A stretch of 64,000 nucleotides of DNA, taken from assembly GCA_033439265.1 (NCBI GenBank), contig JAVTVX010000009.1, positions 5,917,109 to 5,981,108 of the forward strand, written 5' to 3'. The notes under the pieces are model-generated. The model saw only the letters and a program-made list of their open reading frames with translations, had not been told where the DNA came from and ran no database searches. This DNA is from Dillenia suffruticosa (taxonomy: Eukaryota; Streptophyta; Magnoliopsida; Dilleniales; Dilleniaceae). A program made the translations under genes and the position numbers. Positions 35,440 to 48,010 of the stretch are shown in pieces; within the stretch, counting starts at the first letter, position 1, and each line of letters begins with the position of its first letter.

Positions 35440-37539
35440 AATACCTCAATTTTGAGTTTTCTAATGTATTAAAAAAATATATCAATCAATCAATCAATCA
35501 GGATCATTGACCCTGATTGATTGACGTCGTAGTTTTACAATCATAAACAATGAATTGATAGAATAGAACATGAAGGTGAATGAATCGAATTGTAAAGCTA
35601 AAACTATCTATTTAGCATAGAACATCATAAATACATACAAGAACATGACCATGAAGGTGAATCCAGGCGACAATGCATGCATACTTCAGGGCTACGAATA
35701 GTAATTTCTGCAATCTTCCCCGGCTCCTTGGTGGGCCCCGTTTTGCTTGAGACTTGAACAGCTCTACATCGTAATGTGTGGATACTGTTTCCAAATTGCA
35801 TTCAACATCCCTTACCTTTTTCTTTGGTATTTATGATCATGAAGTGATTGAATCCGTGTATATGAGAGAGAGAGAGAGAGAGAAACTGTGTTATGATTTT
35901 GCATCATATTGTCTGATAACTATCCCAAGAATCAGAGTAGAAAATGTACCAATCTCTCTCTCTCTAAACTCCTACGTCGATCTAAAACCCGTTTGGACCC
36001 TTGAACAGAAGCCCTTCGGTACCTTATGCTGTATCTTTAGCTCTTCCAAAAATCATGATAAAAATTTCAAAAGAAGAAAGAAGAAATGAAGCCCCACTAG
36101 TAAACTGCAAGTAAGAAGAAATGGCACGACAAGTAAACTGCAAAAAAATCAAAAGTTCGAGCCCCACACAGATTATGAGGACATCACAATAGAGTCAGAA
36201 AGAAGACTGCCATTGTGCCAAATTTGGAGCCCACTAGCATTAGTGTTGGCACTGTAGATGTGGCCATAGTGCCAGGCCGGGCTCGAACAATGTTGGCCAT
36301 GGCGTATGGTCCATTGCTATGGTCTATGCAGTACTCGTCCCACATTGCCCTCCTTGATAGGATAGATCACATCCCAACCCCTAGTTATGGCTCCATTAGT
36401 TGCCCATTCTTGGACCATTCCACAATGGTTCGTAGTTTCCTTTTTTCTGGGTTCATAGGAAAGACTCTTGACCCCCTTAGTAACAATGAAAATAAAAAGA
36501 AAATGGAGTCACCCAAAAATCTCAGTACCACTTGGCCAAATAATCGAGGGTTCATACTCAACTTATATAGTTTAAGCAAATAAACTACTAAACTATCTGG
36601 CAGGATGGTTTGACACCGTATCTTTTTCTTATGAAATTCAGAACGAATCATTTGTTAGCGATAATCATTTCTTAACGTGAGAAAACTCTCCCAATATAAT
36701 ATTTTTATTCTTAAAATTTAAATTTAAATTTTAATTAAAATATTTTCTTTTACTTTGATTAATTATGCGTGGGAATCATTTTGTCGACGCACTCTTGTAT
36801 TTGAGTTATTAGTACAAAGTACAAACATTGGACACGCCTCTTAGGGCCCATCAAGTTAAATCCATATGGGTCCTCCCTATCATCTCACCCGTATTCTTTT
36901 AACTTATTGTTGCACTTTGCATTTGCAGATAAATACCAACAAGGACTCTTACTATTTTGTCTATTAGGTTTATAGCCATTTGAACGTCATTCGACGATCA
37001 TCATTTTTTGTAATACAATATAGTAAAATGATCGATAATTATTAAATTGTAATTTCACAGCTACAAATTTTATAGGTATTAATACTTATAAAAATAGTAA
37101 AAAATAAATCTCTTAATTAAGATTAATGTTAGAGTGACTAAATGAGTAATTTCATGGATCAAATCTTATATAATAATTCATTTTAATATTTTTCTATTTT
37201 AAAGGTATTTTGAATGGTAAAAAATTATTTAAATTTTTTGTTCATTAAATGTGATCAGTTATATACGGATTCTTCTACGTTATTATATTCTATTTTTTAT
37301 ACGATTTTCTATATAAATTATCATATAAAGTTTAGTCTATTTAACGGGTAGTCAAGCTCTATAATAAAGGAAGGTATAAAAACAAAATCCACATGGCATT
37401 CTTCATATCCATTTAGACCAAGATATGGTTTTACATAATAAGAGGGAGCTGAAAGGATATCCTAGCAAATCAAAGTTTAACCTCGCTCCTAAAATTCTCA
37501 TGTTGGCCTTTCCCATAATCAGCCTATGGAAGCTATAAT
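35440..37539. other. Gene-free intergenic DNA
   Basis: No gene is recognised. A short GA tract is at 35867-35883. A GC-richer stretch at 36200-36440 contains internal short repeats (GTTGGC, ATGGTCCATTGC) and one reading frame of 122 codons without recognisable motifs. The remainder is AT-rich. Confidence 0.5.
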
Positions 37540-37556
37540 ATCAAGTACCACTTCAA

Positions 37557-37743
37557 ACCAAGAACAGTTGATCTAGTGGGATGTAGTATTAGATCCATTA
37601 ACTAAGTTTTCGAGTTCGACCTACAGCTTGAGTATATAAAAACTACGTTGAGAGGGTAGTCCCCTTAAATGGATTACTACAAGTTCCGAAATGAATTAAT
37701 TAAAATATGACTCCAAATATCAATTGGTATAGTACTAAAAAAA
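37557..37743 (+). mobile_element. tRNA-derived SINE with 17-bp target-site duplication
   Basis: The insert is flanked by perfect direct repeats ATCAAGTACCACTTCAA at 37540-37556 and 37744-37760. It starts with an A-box-like TTGATCTAGTGGGATG, has a B-box-like GAGTTCGACC, and ends ATAGTACTAAAAAAA. This is a different family from the three copies at 39209, 49096 and 61900, although the 3' ends are alike. Confidence 0.88.
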
Positions 37744-37760
37744 ATCAAGTACCACTTCAA

Positions 37761-38784
37761 TACGATGCCTCAACGTTTCAAGAAGAAGAAAAAGAAGATC
37801 GCAAGAAAATAAGATTTTTTAATACAAAATTTATTAATATAATAATAATTTTAATCTTTTTTTTAAAAAAAATTTAAAATTTTATTGTATTTGCTGTCAA
37901 TTTGGCTAACTTTTTTTTTTAAGTATTCCTTATCTTTTTATCTTATATCCTCAACACAAATAGGTTACAAAATAAACTTGAAATTTAATAATTATTTTTT
38001 TCTTTTTTGAAGAATCAATTTTGAATTGGGATTGGTAAAGTTTAATAGGAATTGAATTGGGATTAACAAAGAAAAATTAGAGAAGGAAATGAGTTTTTAT
38101 TTTAAAAATTACCTTTAGAAATGAGTGTAAATATTTATATTTACTCGTTAAATAGGAAATTCGATAATTTAAGAAGTAAAGAGAAATATTAGTATTAAAA
38201 GCATAAGGATGGAATCTTTCTATATGGAAAATTTAGTATTTTTCTAATTTTGTATTTGTCACACTTTTTATGGGGCAATAAAATCCGAATAATACTGAAA
38301 AGTTTATTAAAAAATAAAATAAATTAAATTTTACGTGACGATCTATTCAAATTATTTTAAAAGCATTTTGATCGATTCGAAATTAATGAATTGAAAATAT
38401 TGTATATATGCATATGCAATCCCTCAAATGATTTGAACATTTAGAAAAACTCATAAGTTGACTACCTAATAATTTTACCTTATTTATCTCCCTCACTATA
38501 ATATAAATTTTAAATTTATTTTTTAAACAAATTAAAATTGAACATTAAATAGAAATTTAAAAGTTTTGATTTTATAGATAAATTCATTTAAAATATGATT
38601 TATTTCATTTAATCCACCAAATGAATCAAAATTCAACTTGCTTTATAACTATGACAGTAAATATGACCCCGAGAATTCCCATATTTCAAAAAATTAAAAA
38701 AAAAAGGAAAAATTTAAAAATTTATTGGGCCAAAATTTGAATTAATCATGATGTGAGCACAATAAAAGAATATTATTTATTAAC

Positions 38785-38818
<34 letters not shown>

Positions 38819-39194
38819 TGTAAAGATCCCCTTGAATTGTCCTTTACTTAGCAAGAGGTGATTTGTCGACTATGAGTAGAACATAAGATGCAGCATGTTT
38901 TTTTGGTCTTTTTCAAGAACATTAATTAACCTAAAATTGTGTTTGATTTTGTGGTCTATTTCGTGAAACACATGCACGCAGTAGTTTGGAGGACTATTTG
39001 AAATTTCACTTTTTTGTCCCCATTTGTTTTAAAATAAACTTATATTTTGCTCTTGTGATGATTTGAAAGTTTGGTCATCTTTATAAAACTATCTTCCCTC
39101 TATCCTTGTATTTAGTTGGAAATTTACTTTCTTTTCTTTTATGATTGATACCAAATTCTCCATATTCAGTATGTCATATAAATTAGTTGACTAG
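37761..39194. other. AT-rich intergenic DNA
   Basis: No gene is seen. An (AT)n tract lies at 38788-38816. Confidence 0.6.
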
Positions 39195-39208
39195 AATGAT
39201 ATACCTAA

Positions 39209-39402
39209 ACAAATGTCTGATAGTTCAGTCGATTCGAAGACTGACGCCCCTTAACTATGATCGGAAGTTCGAACCCTATGAAAACGAAAAAATTAGCGCT
39301 GAAAAACCTACCCCTCAATTAGGCTCTGTAAGCCGTCGACTCAAATTAGTCAAGATGAAATTTCAGATACTGAGTTGGTGATCTAACCATGATACAAAAA
39401 AA
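39209..39402 (+). mobile_element. tRNA-derived SINE, family 1, copy a
   Basis: It is flanked by AATGATATACCTAA at 39195-39208 and 39403-39416. Internal promoter boxes are TGATAGTTCAGTCG and GAAGTTCGAACCC, and it ends ATGATACAAAAAAA. It aligns end to end with copies at 49096 and 61900. Confidence 0.9.
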
Positions 39403-39854
39403 AATGATATACCTAATGATAATCATGGTGTATGAAAACTAATTAGACTATAGTTCCTATGTTGAAGGTTTGTATGTCTTCCCTTCTTCAGAACATTACA
39501 AAAAAAAAAACCCTTTTACAATACAATGGCCTTATAAATTAACAATCTAAAGGTAAAAGATAAACACACTATCATATCTTTTACTTATTTAATAACTATA
39601 AATGAAATAGGATTTCAATTTAATCATGTCATACCAATTTTTTTTTTCTTTTTGGTTATAAAGGTTTTTTTTCGAATTATATAAAGAAAGCGAAAATACA
39701 CACATTCACGGAGATTTGAACATGAGATTTTGAAATAGATTTGAACATGAGATTTCGAAATAAACACTTAATAACTATGACGATCACACTATTCAGATAT
39801 CGCACCCCTAACAAAAGGAAATAAATATGTAAATACAGAATCGACCAACACAAC

Positions 39855-41190
39855 TAAAATATGACATCTGAATTCATGACAGTCGCACTCCCTGTGTATG
39901 ATAAGACAAAAGGAGATTTAAATTAAAAAAAAAAACTAATTATTTGTTATTTCTAAAAGAAAAACTGACAAAGTCTCTCCTGATTATCCAACATGACATA
40001 CCATAGCATGTAATTATAATATAAACAAACTATATATGTAGAGCTCTTTTTGGTCATCAACTATGCATTTACAAATAAAGCATAACTCATACATTTTAAA
40101 AAAAAAAAAAACAAGCATTACATGTCTTAACAAAACAAGTAGTCATAAATGAATAAGGTTCTAAATCCTTTGGTTCAAAAATCTTTACCATGTGATTTTC
40201 TCTCGTCTCCCTGATCATCTGAAAAATAAGGATATCAAGATTAATATAAACTGAGTAAATATATAAGAGATCAATAGCATGCATGGCAAGCAAGCAGGCA
40301 TAAAAATCAATATCACCATATAAGTATCGTAAACATAATAGAATATACCAAAAATACACATTAACTTAAGAAAACAATTGTAATTATCACTTTTAGAATT
40401 ATTATATTTTTTCCATATTCCAATTTAATTTAATAATAAAATAAAGGAATAGAGTGTCGAATCAAAATAGTATATAAGAGTCTGGAGAGTAAGTTAAATT
40501 TGGTGATTATTAAATGAATTTAGGTCTTTTTTGGGTTAGGCTTGAAACACTTCACTTCGTTCTAATTCCACTCTCATCGGGAGAAAAGATTCATCAATGG
40601 TTTCTTAAACTCCGCCCCAGACTTTGCACAAACTTTTGAAACTCTAAGTACAACCACACTTCTCAAACTTCACCCGCAGGTTTCACACGAACTTTCAGAC
40701 ATATTTTTATATTATCACTCTCTTAAAATATCTTTATGATTCACATAATATAATCACTACGATACCAAAATTTTATCACAAAGATTATGCAAGAATTATG
40801 ACCAACTATCACAATAATGAATGCTGTGTAGTTTAGTAACAAATAGTGGACCAAAAAACAATCTCAACAAGTTTCTAGTATAATCAAATTCAAATAAAAA
40901 TGTCATACCTTTAATTACAGTTATCAGATTAAAGTGATTCCAATTGTCATTTAAAGATAATACATCAAACTATAACTTTCATATCCATAGCTAAAGTTCA
41001 ATTCCAATCACACAAGGATAAGTAAATTAATCATTGTTGCAGTCTGAAATTCTCAACACAACATGAGCAGTCATGGTAAAATTAACATAACTTTCACCAC
41101 ACATATCCGATTGAAGTAATTCTAGCGGTCATTTAAAAAAAAGACATGGTTCTACAACTTTTATATTTGGAGTTCAACCTAATTCTTTCT
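39855..41190 (+). repeat. 1.4-kb dispersed repeat, copy 2
   Basis: It is collinear with 1690-3100 in the same orientation: GACAGTCGCACTCCC, a poly(A) tract followed by ACAAGCATTACATG, AATCCTTTGGTTCAAAAA, the TTCACCCGCAGGTTTCAC module, and ATCCGATTGAAGTAATTC. No protein is encoded. Confidence 0.65.
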
Positions 41191-42239
41191 ATAAGATAAT
41201 TCAAAAATATAGTAAAGTTCAGACACAAAAGATGACAAAAATAGAGTGGTATCCTATAGTAGTCATGACATTTTAAAAATTCACTAAAAATTCAGTTCTT
41301 AATGAAATCTTTCGAGTCATATGTCACGTATAAAAATATCTTTTACAGGATTGTTATATATCAATTTAACAAATACATATAAAAGATTCTTGTCTAATAC
41401 TAGTTTATTATTTGTTGAGTTTCCTTATTTTTTTCTCCTAAAATTATTTTTGGATTTTTAGATTGTTTTTTATGTTTCCTGTATCCCTTTGTAATTCCCA
41501 AAGTTATGGTTAGTATATATATATAGATGAAAGTAGTTTATTTGAAATTTAAATAGTGATTTTCATGGAGTTAAGGATTTGTTTTGTGAGAAAAAAAGAG
41601 TGACGCGAGAACAAAATTTTGTGAAAAATGAGCTTTTCTCCTACCCTCCCCCGCCTCTCTTTAACTTACTTTGCACGTAAACGAGATGTGGACTCACCAA
41701 ACATAGTGGTACGTGCGAAAAGAGTGTGTAGCATTTGTTATTCGTGGATCCAACAATAAGCTTTTTGTGAATTCTACACTAATTCCTAATTTTTTTTACT
41801 CTTTTGTCGACTTATTCCTACTGTTTTCATTAATCGTCATACTAATTTTAATATATTCAAATTATAATTAAACCACAAATATAAAATCCAGATATGTATT
41901 GCATGTAAAAATTTTAATAATTTTAACAAAATATAATAGGAAACTAATTTAAATATACTTAATAAAATAATAATACAAATATAAATATATGTATTGACAA
42001 TTTCTCGAGACAAGATTTTATAAAAACTCTCATCTCATGCCAATTTTAAAATTAATACATTTTTTACTTATCTTTATACTTATTAATTGTACTTATTAAT
42101 AAGATACATTATTTTTCTAATAAATTTCAATATTTTAAATTATGTTAATTTAATTTTTTATAAATTTAAAATTTAACACACTAAATAATAATTTTCAAAT
42201 TATTTTCGTATACTTATCTCGAAAAGACACATAACCCCA
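41191..42239. other. AT-rich intergenic DNA
   Basis: I see no gene or clear repeat family here. Confidence 0.5.
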
Positions 42240-42669
42240 ATATTTCGCACAAAACTTAATATTCACCCGCACCATGCGGTGTACCGCCCCTGGTTGAAAA
42301 CATAAATACCGGAGAAAACGCTACCAAAATATCCCGCGTCTGCATCTTAGCGGCAAGCTCGGGTGGTCACCAAGAAGGTGCAGAGTAACTACCGCCCTGC
42401 ATTTGTAGGGCCCACTGCACCTATAAGTAGTGCCCCCACACCCATGTCATCTCCATCACCTTGCACTTCAAGGCGAGAGAAAAAGGGGTAGAGAGAGAGA
42501 GAGAGAGGAGAAACCGACTCTCTTGCCTACCTTTCCGATCATGGATACCCACGTGGCCTACCCTACCCTCTTCCCTCAACCCGGCTCACGCATTCTCTCC
42601 TCGATCAACCCCGCTCACGCATTCTCCCTTCGACATGGCATTTTGATTATCACTCACTCACTCACTCAC

Positions 42670-42721
<52 letters not shown>

Positions 42722-43080
42722 TTCATTATCATTCACTCACTCTCTCTCTCTCTTCTCCCCATCAACGACTCTTCATTGTCCTTTGTGGCCCCCGCCGCCC
42801 ACCTCCCGTCTGTCACTCTCTCTCTACTTCCAATGACAAGACCTGACATTTCTCTCTCTTATCTCTCACTCCTCACTCTTCACTCTCTTCAAACCATACT
42901 TGTCCATACCTCTCTTTCCCTCTCCCCCTCCCCCTCTACACCGTACAACAATTGCCGATAGGATCACTGGTCACCACCATTTATTATCCAGAAAATCAAT
43001 CGACGTGTCCGATTTTAAACTTAGTATCCCTTCCATGCCCAATCCCACGTTAATTAATCCCTATCACGTGCTTCTCACGT
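42240..43080. other. GC-richer, CT-rich block of unknown function
   Basis: This block is clearly less AT-rich than its surroundings and strongly pyrimidine-rich. It has (CTCA)n and (CT)23 at 42655-42719 and a 13-bp direct repeat, CTCACGCATTCTC, at about 42585 and 42613. Two G-boxes (CACGTG) lie at 43065-43070 and 43076-43081. Its reading frames are low-complexity and probably not coding. It could be a promoter/leader of an unrecognised transcript, or sequence downstream of the Dof gene. Confidence 0.4.
42673..42719. repeat. (CT)23 microsatellite
   Basis: A pure CT tract preceded by a short (CTCA)n run. Confidence 0.95.
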
Positions 43081-43490
43081 GACTCTTAAAAAATTAACGA
43101 TGTTAAACACAAAGGACAAACCACCCCCAAACGTCATGCCCTCTATATTTGATTTCCATATAAACTTTCAAGTACAAAATTAAAACACATTAGCTTCCCA
43201 GAAAAAAAAAAATACAAAAAAAACCTTAAAAAAACAAAAAAAAAGAACTAACATGGAAGTTAGCTAAAGAAGATGGGCATGCAAGATCCAAAACCCAGAA
43301 GAAGAAGCATCTTCCAAAAATTCTCCCCCAGAAAGAAAAAAAAATAAAAACAAAATATATAAAAATCAAATATATAACAGAAAAATGAACCTTGGTTATA
43401 TTTTACGTTCATTTTTCCATTTTCCATTTTCATTTTAGCATAAGATATTTCTTCGAGTTAAAATGTAGACTGAGAAAGAGAGAATTCGTT

Positions 43491-44330
43491 TCAGGGAATG
43501 AAAAGCGGTTGATCGGTATCTCCAACCCACTGATTTTGACTCCAGTAAGCTTGATCAACGGCTCCTGTAAGATCAAACAACATTTGATCACCACCACCAC
43601 CACCCGTTGTAGTCTGTTGCCAATCCAACGGCGCGAAGTTAACCGTGTTGCTTAACGATCTGTTCTGCAGTCCCGATAAACCAACGTTAACCGTATGATA
43701 TAAATACTCTTGTATCTTTAACTCATCGACGCTTGCCACACTCTGCTGATCATTAACCGCTTCAGTTCCGCCGAATCCCAAAAACGACGTCGTCGGATTA
43801 ATAGCCGTCGTCGTGGATGACGTCATTAAGTTCGTAAATCCACCACAACTCTCGTTAAAAATCCCGCCGCCGCCGCCACAGTCCGATCCCTGATCGATCA
43901 AAGGCTCAAAACGCGTCGGATTACTAAACCCGTTATCTTCCGCAACCGTGACCGAAGCCGAATCGGTCACCGTATTGGCCGTCCCCAAGAGACTAGAACT
44001 CTCACTGCTGGAGTGAGACGACGTCGTTTTGTTGTTGCAACGATCAGGTCCGTCGGATTTCTGTTGCTTGGAGGAGGATCGTTTGGTTTTCCGGCAGCCA
44101 CCACCGATGGGGACGTTACGGAGGACGCCTCCTTTTGTCCAGTAACGGCGGCAGCTCTTGCAGAAATGACGTGGCTGAGAGAGGTTGTAGTTGTTGTAGT
44201 AACAGAATTTGGTGTTGAGAGAATCACAGCGAGGGCACTTGAGCGCTTGGTTTTGGTGGGGCCGAAGTCGTCGGTCTCCGCCGAAGATCCGACCCGCTCC
44301 GGTGGCTCCGATCGAATGGATTTCTTGCAT
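43491..44330 (-). CDS. Dof zinc-finger transcription factor, OBP4/DOF5.4-like
   Basis: This single-exon frame of 279 residues encodes a plant-specific nuclear DNA-binding protein. The Dof finger covers about residues 30-82, with zinc ligands C32, C35, C57 and C60 (CX2CX21CX2C) and the signature [20 protein letters not shown]. It is followed by [20 protein letters not shown] and a basic KTKRSSSK tail. Dof proteins bind AAAG cores. The start MQEIHS...[13 protein letters not shown] resembles OBP4/DOF5.4 (MQDIH...). The rest is a Ser/Thr/Gly-rich activation-type region with GGGGG runs, ending DQPLFIP. An in-frame ATG at 44466-44468 would add 46 residues of low-complexity sequence; I prefer 44330 because the family starts there. 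Confidence 0.93.
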   Translation of the reverse strand: MQEIHSIGATGAGRIFGGDRRLRPHQNQALKCPRCDSLNTKFCYYNNYNLSQPRHFCKSCRRYWTKGGVLRNVPIGGGCRKTKRSSSKQQKSDGPDRCNNKTTSSHSSSESSSLLGTANTVTDSASVTVAEDNGFSNPTRFEPLIDQGSDCGGGGGIFNESCGGFTNLMTSSTTTAINPTTSFLGFGGTEAVNDQQSVASVDELKIQEYLYHTVNVGLSGLQNRSLSNTVNFAPLDWQQTTTGGGGGDQMLFDLTGAVDQAYWSQNQWVGDTDQPLFIP

Positions 44331-44520
44331 TTGGATAGTGTTGAATTTGATTGTGTGTGTGGGGAGAGAATTGTCGGGTAGGTGCGGGATGATCAGTGGA
44401 ATGGGAGCATTTGAGTCGGTGGCCGAGAGAACTACATGCGGAGGGAGAGAGAGAGAGAGGCTTAGCAAATAACAAGCTCTGCTCTCCTGACGAACATCCT
44501 CTTACATATCTTCCCAAATT
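44331..44520 (-). promoter_or_regulatory. Dof gene 5' UTR / promoter-proximal region
   Basis: It is GC-richer than the DNA beyond, with a GA run on the plus strand at 44445-44459. It includes a possible upstream in-frame start. No TATA box could be assigned confidently. Confidence 0.4.
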
Positions 44521-45029
44521 TCTGAATAGAAATGGTTGCATGAAGTTACTGAAATGGCCCTCGTATTTTTGAGAAATGACCGTACATTGCGTTGCATTTT
44601 TTTTTCTTATTCGAAACTTCAACTAATTCGATGAAAGAGATTTAATAAAGATTAATTATCTCAATATATTTTTTTTAATACTTAAATTTAAATTTAAAAT
44701 TTAATTAAATAAATCTAATGTATTATCATTAAGTTCAATAATTATTTAGAAGTAAGATAATATTCAATTCCTTTACTTTATTAACTAAATTAAACATTTT
44801 TTAAAATGGGTTTAATACTATTTTCAAGCCAGTCTCATCTAATTAATTAAATAATTTAACTAAAATTTCAATGAGCCCACTTACAATCAGAAAGTATCCT
44901 AATTTTTACCTTTTATCGGCCTCCCAATCCTTAAAAATGGCTTCCTGGGGCAGTGTGGAACATGGAGGCCGCTTCTTGATTGCAAATAGAAATCGAGGCC
45001 TTCAACATTCAAACCGAACTTATTTGATA

Positions 45030-45069
<40 letters not shown>

Positions 45070-46361
45070 TACTCAATTTATATAGTTATAGTGATAGGAT
45101 ATAAAATGATAAAGGAAAATGATGTTTTGTAAAAATATAAAAATTAAAAAAATGAAAAAATGTATAAATATAAAAAATTTAATAATTTTTTATGTAAATA
45201 TTAATTATTTTATAAAAATGATAAAATAATCAAATTTATATATTATAAATTTAAAATAATCAAATATGTAATTATTAATTATAAAATAAATAATATTAAA
45301 AAATAAAATTATAATTAAATAAGTAAATAATTTATTAAAAATAGGGAAATATGTAAATATAAAATATAAATACTTTTATATAAATATTAATTAAATTAAT
45401 GTATTAAATCATTTAAAAAATGAGAAACATTAATACCGAAAAGTTTTATGTGTGAGAGGTTATAGTTAAATGATCAAATGATAATTGTAAATTATTTTCA
45501 CAAAATTATCAAAAGGAATATCATTATTAGTTTAGATAATTTTAATCTTAATTTATCTACGTTTACTTTTATTCGATTTTATTTTAATTGCTATATATTT
45601 TAACTTAAATAAAATATATAATATTCAAATATAAATGTACACATAATATACAAGTTTCTATAGCAAAGCCAGATTTCTTTAAAATATAACTATAATAATC
45701 ATTGTATCAACAATTTTTAATATTTGAAAAATACCTAATTTTAATCGAGGATAATCGAAAATTTTCCAAATGAAAAAATATATAAATACAAATTTGTGTT
45801 CAATACTAGACTAAATATGGACCCCCTTGAAACAGTTGAAATTTGAAGTAATTAAAATTAAATGGTTAAGGTAAATTTTTATTAATATATGATCATTTTA
45901 GTTTTTTCCTTAATTTTTATTTGTTAATTTTTATAGTTTTTAAAAGAAAAATAGTTATAAAATATTATAAATAAAATAAAATAAAATTCAAACAAATTAA
46001 ATTAAATCGAGACATGGACACTCAAGAAAAAATCACTTATATTGTTTCTTCATGATTTTTCTTTTTTTTTTTCCTCTACGAGAAAAAAGTAATTGAGCAG
46101 TAAAAGTAGAAGAAGAAGATGTTTCAATGATGGAATATTTGGAAAAAATTTTCAACCCAATTTATAAATTCAGAGTTGTTCTTTGATTGTCTGGAAGATG
46201 TTTGTTCTTTGATTGTCTAGAAGAAGAAGAAGAAGCAGAAGAAAAGCTAATTTGAACATTAGATTCAGAGTTGAAGTTTATAAAAAACTCTTTGAAGGTT
46301 TGAAGCTTTGGAATTGAACCTCAAGCTTCATGCTCAACAACAAAGCGTTGTTTTAAATGAA
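44521..46361. other. AT-rich intergenic DNA
   Basis: No gene is recognised. It includes an (AT)n tract at 45037-45066 and a small duplication of TGTTTGTTCTTTGATTGTCT-type sequence near 46175-46225 followed by (GAA)n. Confidence 0.6.
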
Positions 46362-46364
46362 TAA

Positions 46365-46733
46365 GTGCTCGTTTGATAGATTTTTTTTGGGTTTCTTTTT
46401 TCCTTATAAAGAGAAGTCTTACCGAACAGATTTTTTCCTTAGAAATAACTTTTTTTATAAATAAAAATTTTAAAAAATAGTTTTTATTTAATTTATAATC
46501 TTACTTGAATAATATAAAATTTCAAATATGTTCATAGTATAAATTCATTTACCCTTATATTCTCACTCTTCCTATTTAATTTAACTTTAAACATTATTTT
46601 AAAAATTATAAAATCAATTTGTTTTTAAAAATAAAAATATCAAATAATTTTTAACTTTATTTTAAAAGTTATTAATTTTTGTTTCTCTTTACGAACGAAA
46701 GAAAAATTAAAAAAAAAACTACCAAAAGAGCAC
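46365..46733. mobile_element. Tourist-like MITE, second copy
   Basis: Termini GTGCTCGTTTGATAG and, inverted at the right, CTACCAAAAGAGCAC are flanked by TAA at 46362-46364 and 46734-46736. The terminal sequence and length class match the element at 4789-5238. The interior is non-coding and AT-rich. Confidence 0.75.
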
Positions 46734-46736
46734 TAA

Positions 46737-47759
46737 GATAGAAAAATAAATTCAATATAAAAAGATTTCGCTAAAGAAAAGGTTTTTAAATGTTGATCAA
46801 CACCTCTTTCTTTTTCAAATATTTTTTTGAATACCCTTTTTTGACATAAAAGTATGTATTTTTAGAATTTTCATTCAAAAATTAAGAGTTTATCCATTGC
46901 TATGATTGGATGCGAAAGACATCACTTGTCCGATACCTATAAAAATAAATATTTATTATTTATTATCAATTATCTATTTATTTTCTAAAAAATACTTTTT
47001 GAAAGAAATTGATTAAATTTCAAACTTTTTATTTTCTGAATCATTATTGCGTGGGATCATTATATATCCTCGCTTTCAACTCAATTCAATCGACCAAAAA
47101 TTCTTTTTCCCATTTAGGTGGATATTATGTACAAAAAATGAATCAATTGGCACTAACATAGAAAAATAAGTCTAGAAACATAGTAGTTCTCGATTCAAAT
47201 AACGCATATTTTTTTATTTTTAAGATTTAAATTTAAAATATTAATTAAAAGAATTTAATATTTTATTATTAAATTTACGATATTATCATCCATTAGTCTG
47301 AATCATTAGCCCTTCTTTTTTTTACCACAATTAATTTATAATCACCTACCAATTAAACCAAATAATTGCTATTAAATTGCAGCTTTCAACAATTGGAATG
47401 TTAGAGTAACTGTGACAAAAAAATAAAATAAAATCAATGAAATGGCCTGCTCAATAAATTTGAAAACTAAAATAGTTGGAAAATTTAATTAAATATAATA
47501 TGGGGGTCTGGGTGTCACTTACTTTAATTAATAAAATTTTGTAATAAAATAAAAAATATTAAAATTAAATTCAGGGTTTCTGAGTTAAAATTTTAAAGAA
47601 AATTAATTTTATAAAAATTTTATCATTTTATAATCTTGAGATTATGATGTTAAATCCTCATTAAATAAAAATCATTTTAATAAATACACCCATTTTTTTT
47701 AGTTTCAGAGTTATAATAATATTAATAAATAATAATTCAAATTAAAAATACTTTCATAG
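46737..47759. other. AT-rich intergenic DNA
   Basis: There is no gene. A fragment resembling the SINE-like dispersed family occurs near 47160-47290. Confidence 0.5.
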
Positions 47760-48010
47760 GTTAAAAATGGAATTATGGAATCCGTAGACGGTCACGGACC
47801 GTACATTTCCTTGTAATGTGCATCGTCCGTCGATAGAGGACACGTGTACAGCTGAGAAGTGACAACACATAGCGTCCACAGATCGCGTTGTCTTCTTGTC
47901 GGGCACGTAATCTACTCACCCTCCCTTGTTGCTTAACCTCAAATGGTTCAGAACTTGCCACGTGTCGGATTGTTACAGGGTTTTATTATGATTGTTCTGA
48001 AATGAATCTG
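47760..48010. promoter_or_regulatory. GC-richer island with G-boxes
   Basis: This block of about 250 bp has two perfect G-boxes (CACGTG at 47841-47846 and 47959-47964) and a CACGTA at 47904-47909 within 125 bp. G-boxes are bZIP/bHLH binding sites common in ABA- and light-responsive promoters. No gene is recognised beside it. It lies 3.4 kb upstream of the Dof gene start. Confidence 0.4.

Noticed and set aside
36215-36583. 122-codon frame, with a nearby TCCCACATTG resembling a plant snRNA upstream element
   Set aside because: There is no TATA box at the expected spacing and no snRNA-like sequence follows. The protein frame has no recognisable domain and contains short internal repeats.
42430-42846. 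138-codon frame with a (SLSL)n stretch
   Set aside because: Most of the frame comes from CT/CTCA simple repeats. It is described as a CT-rich block instead.
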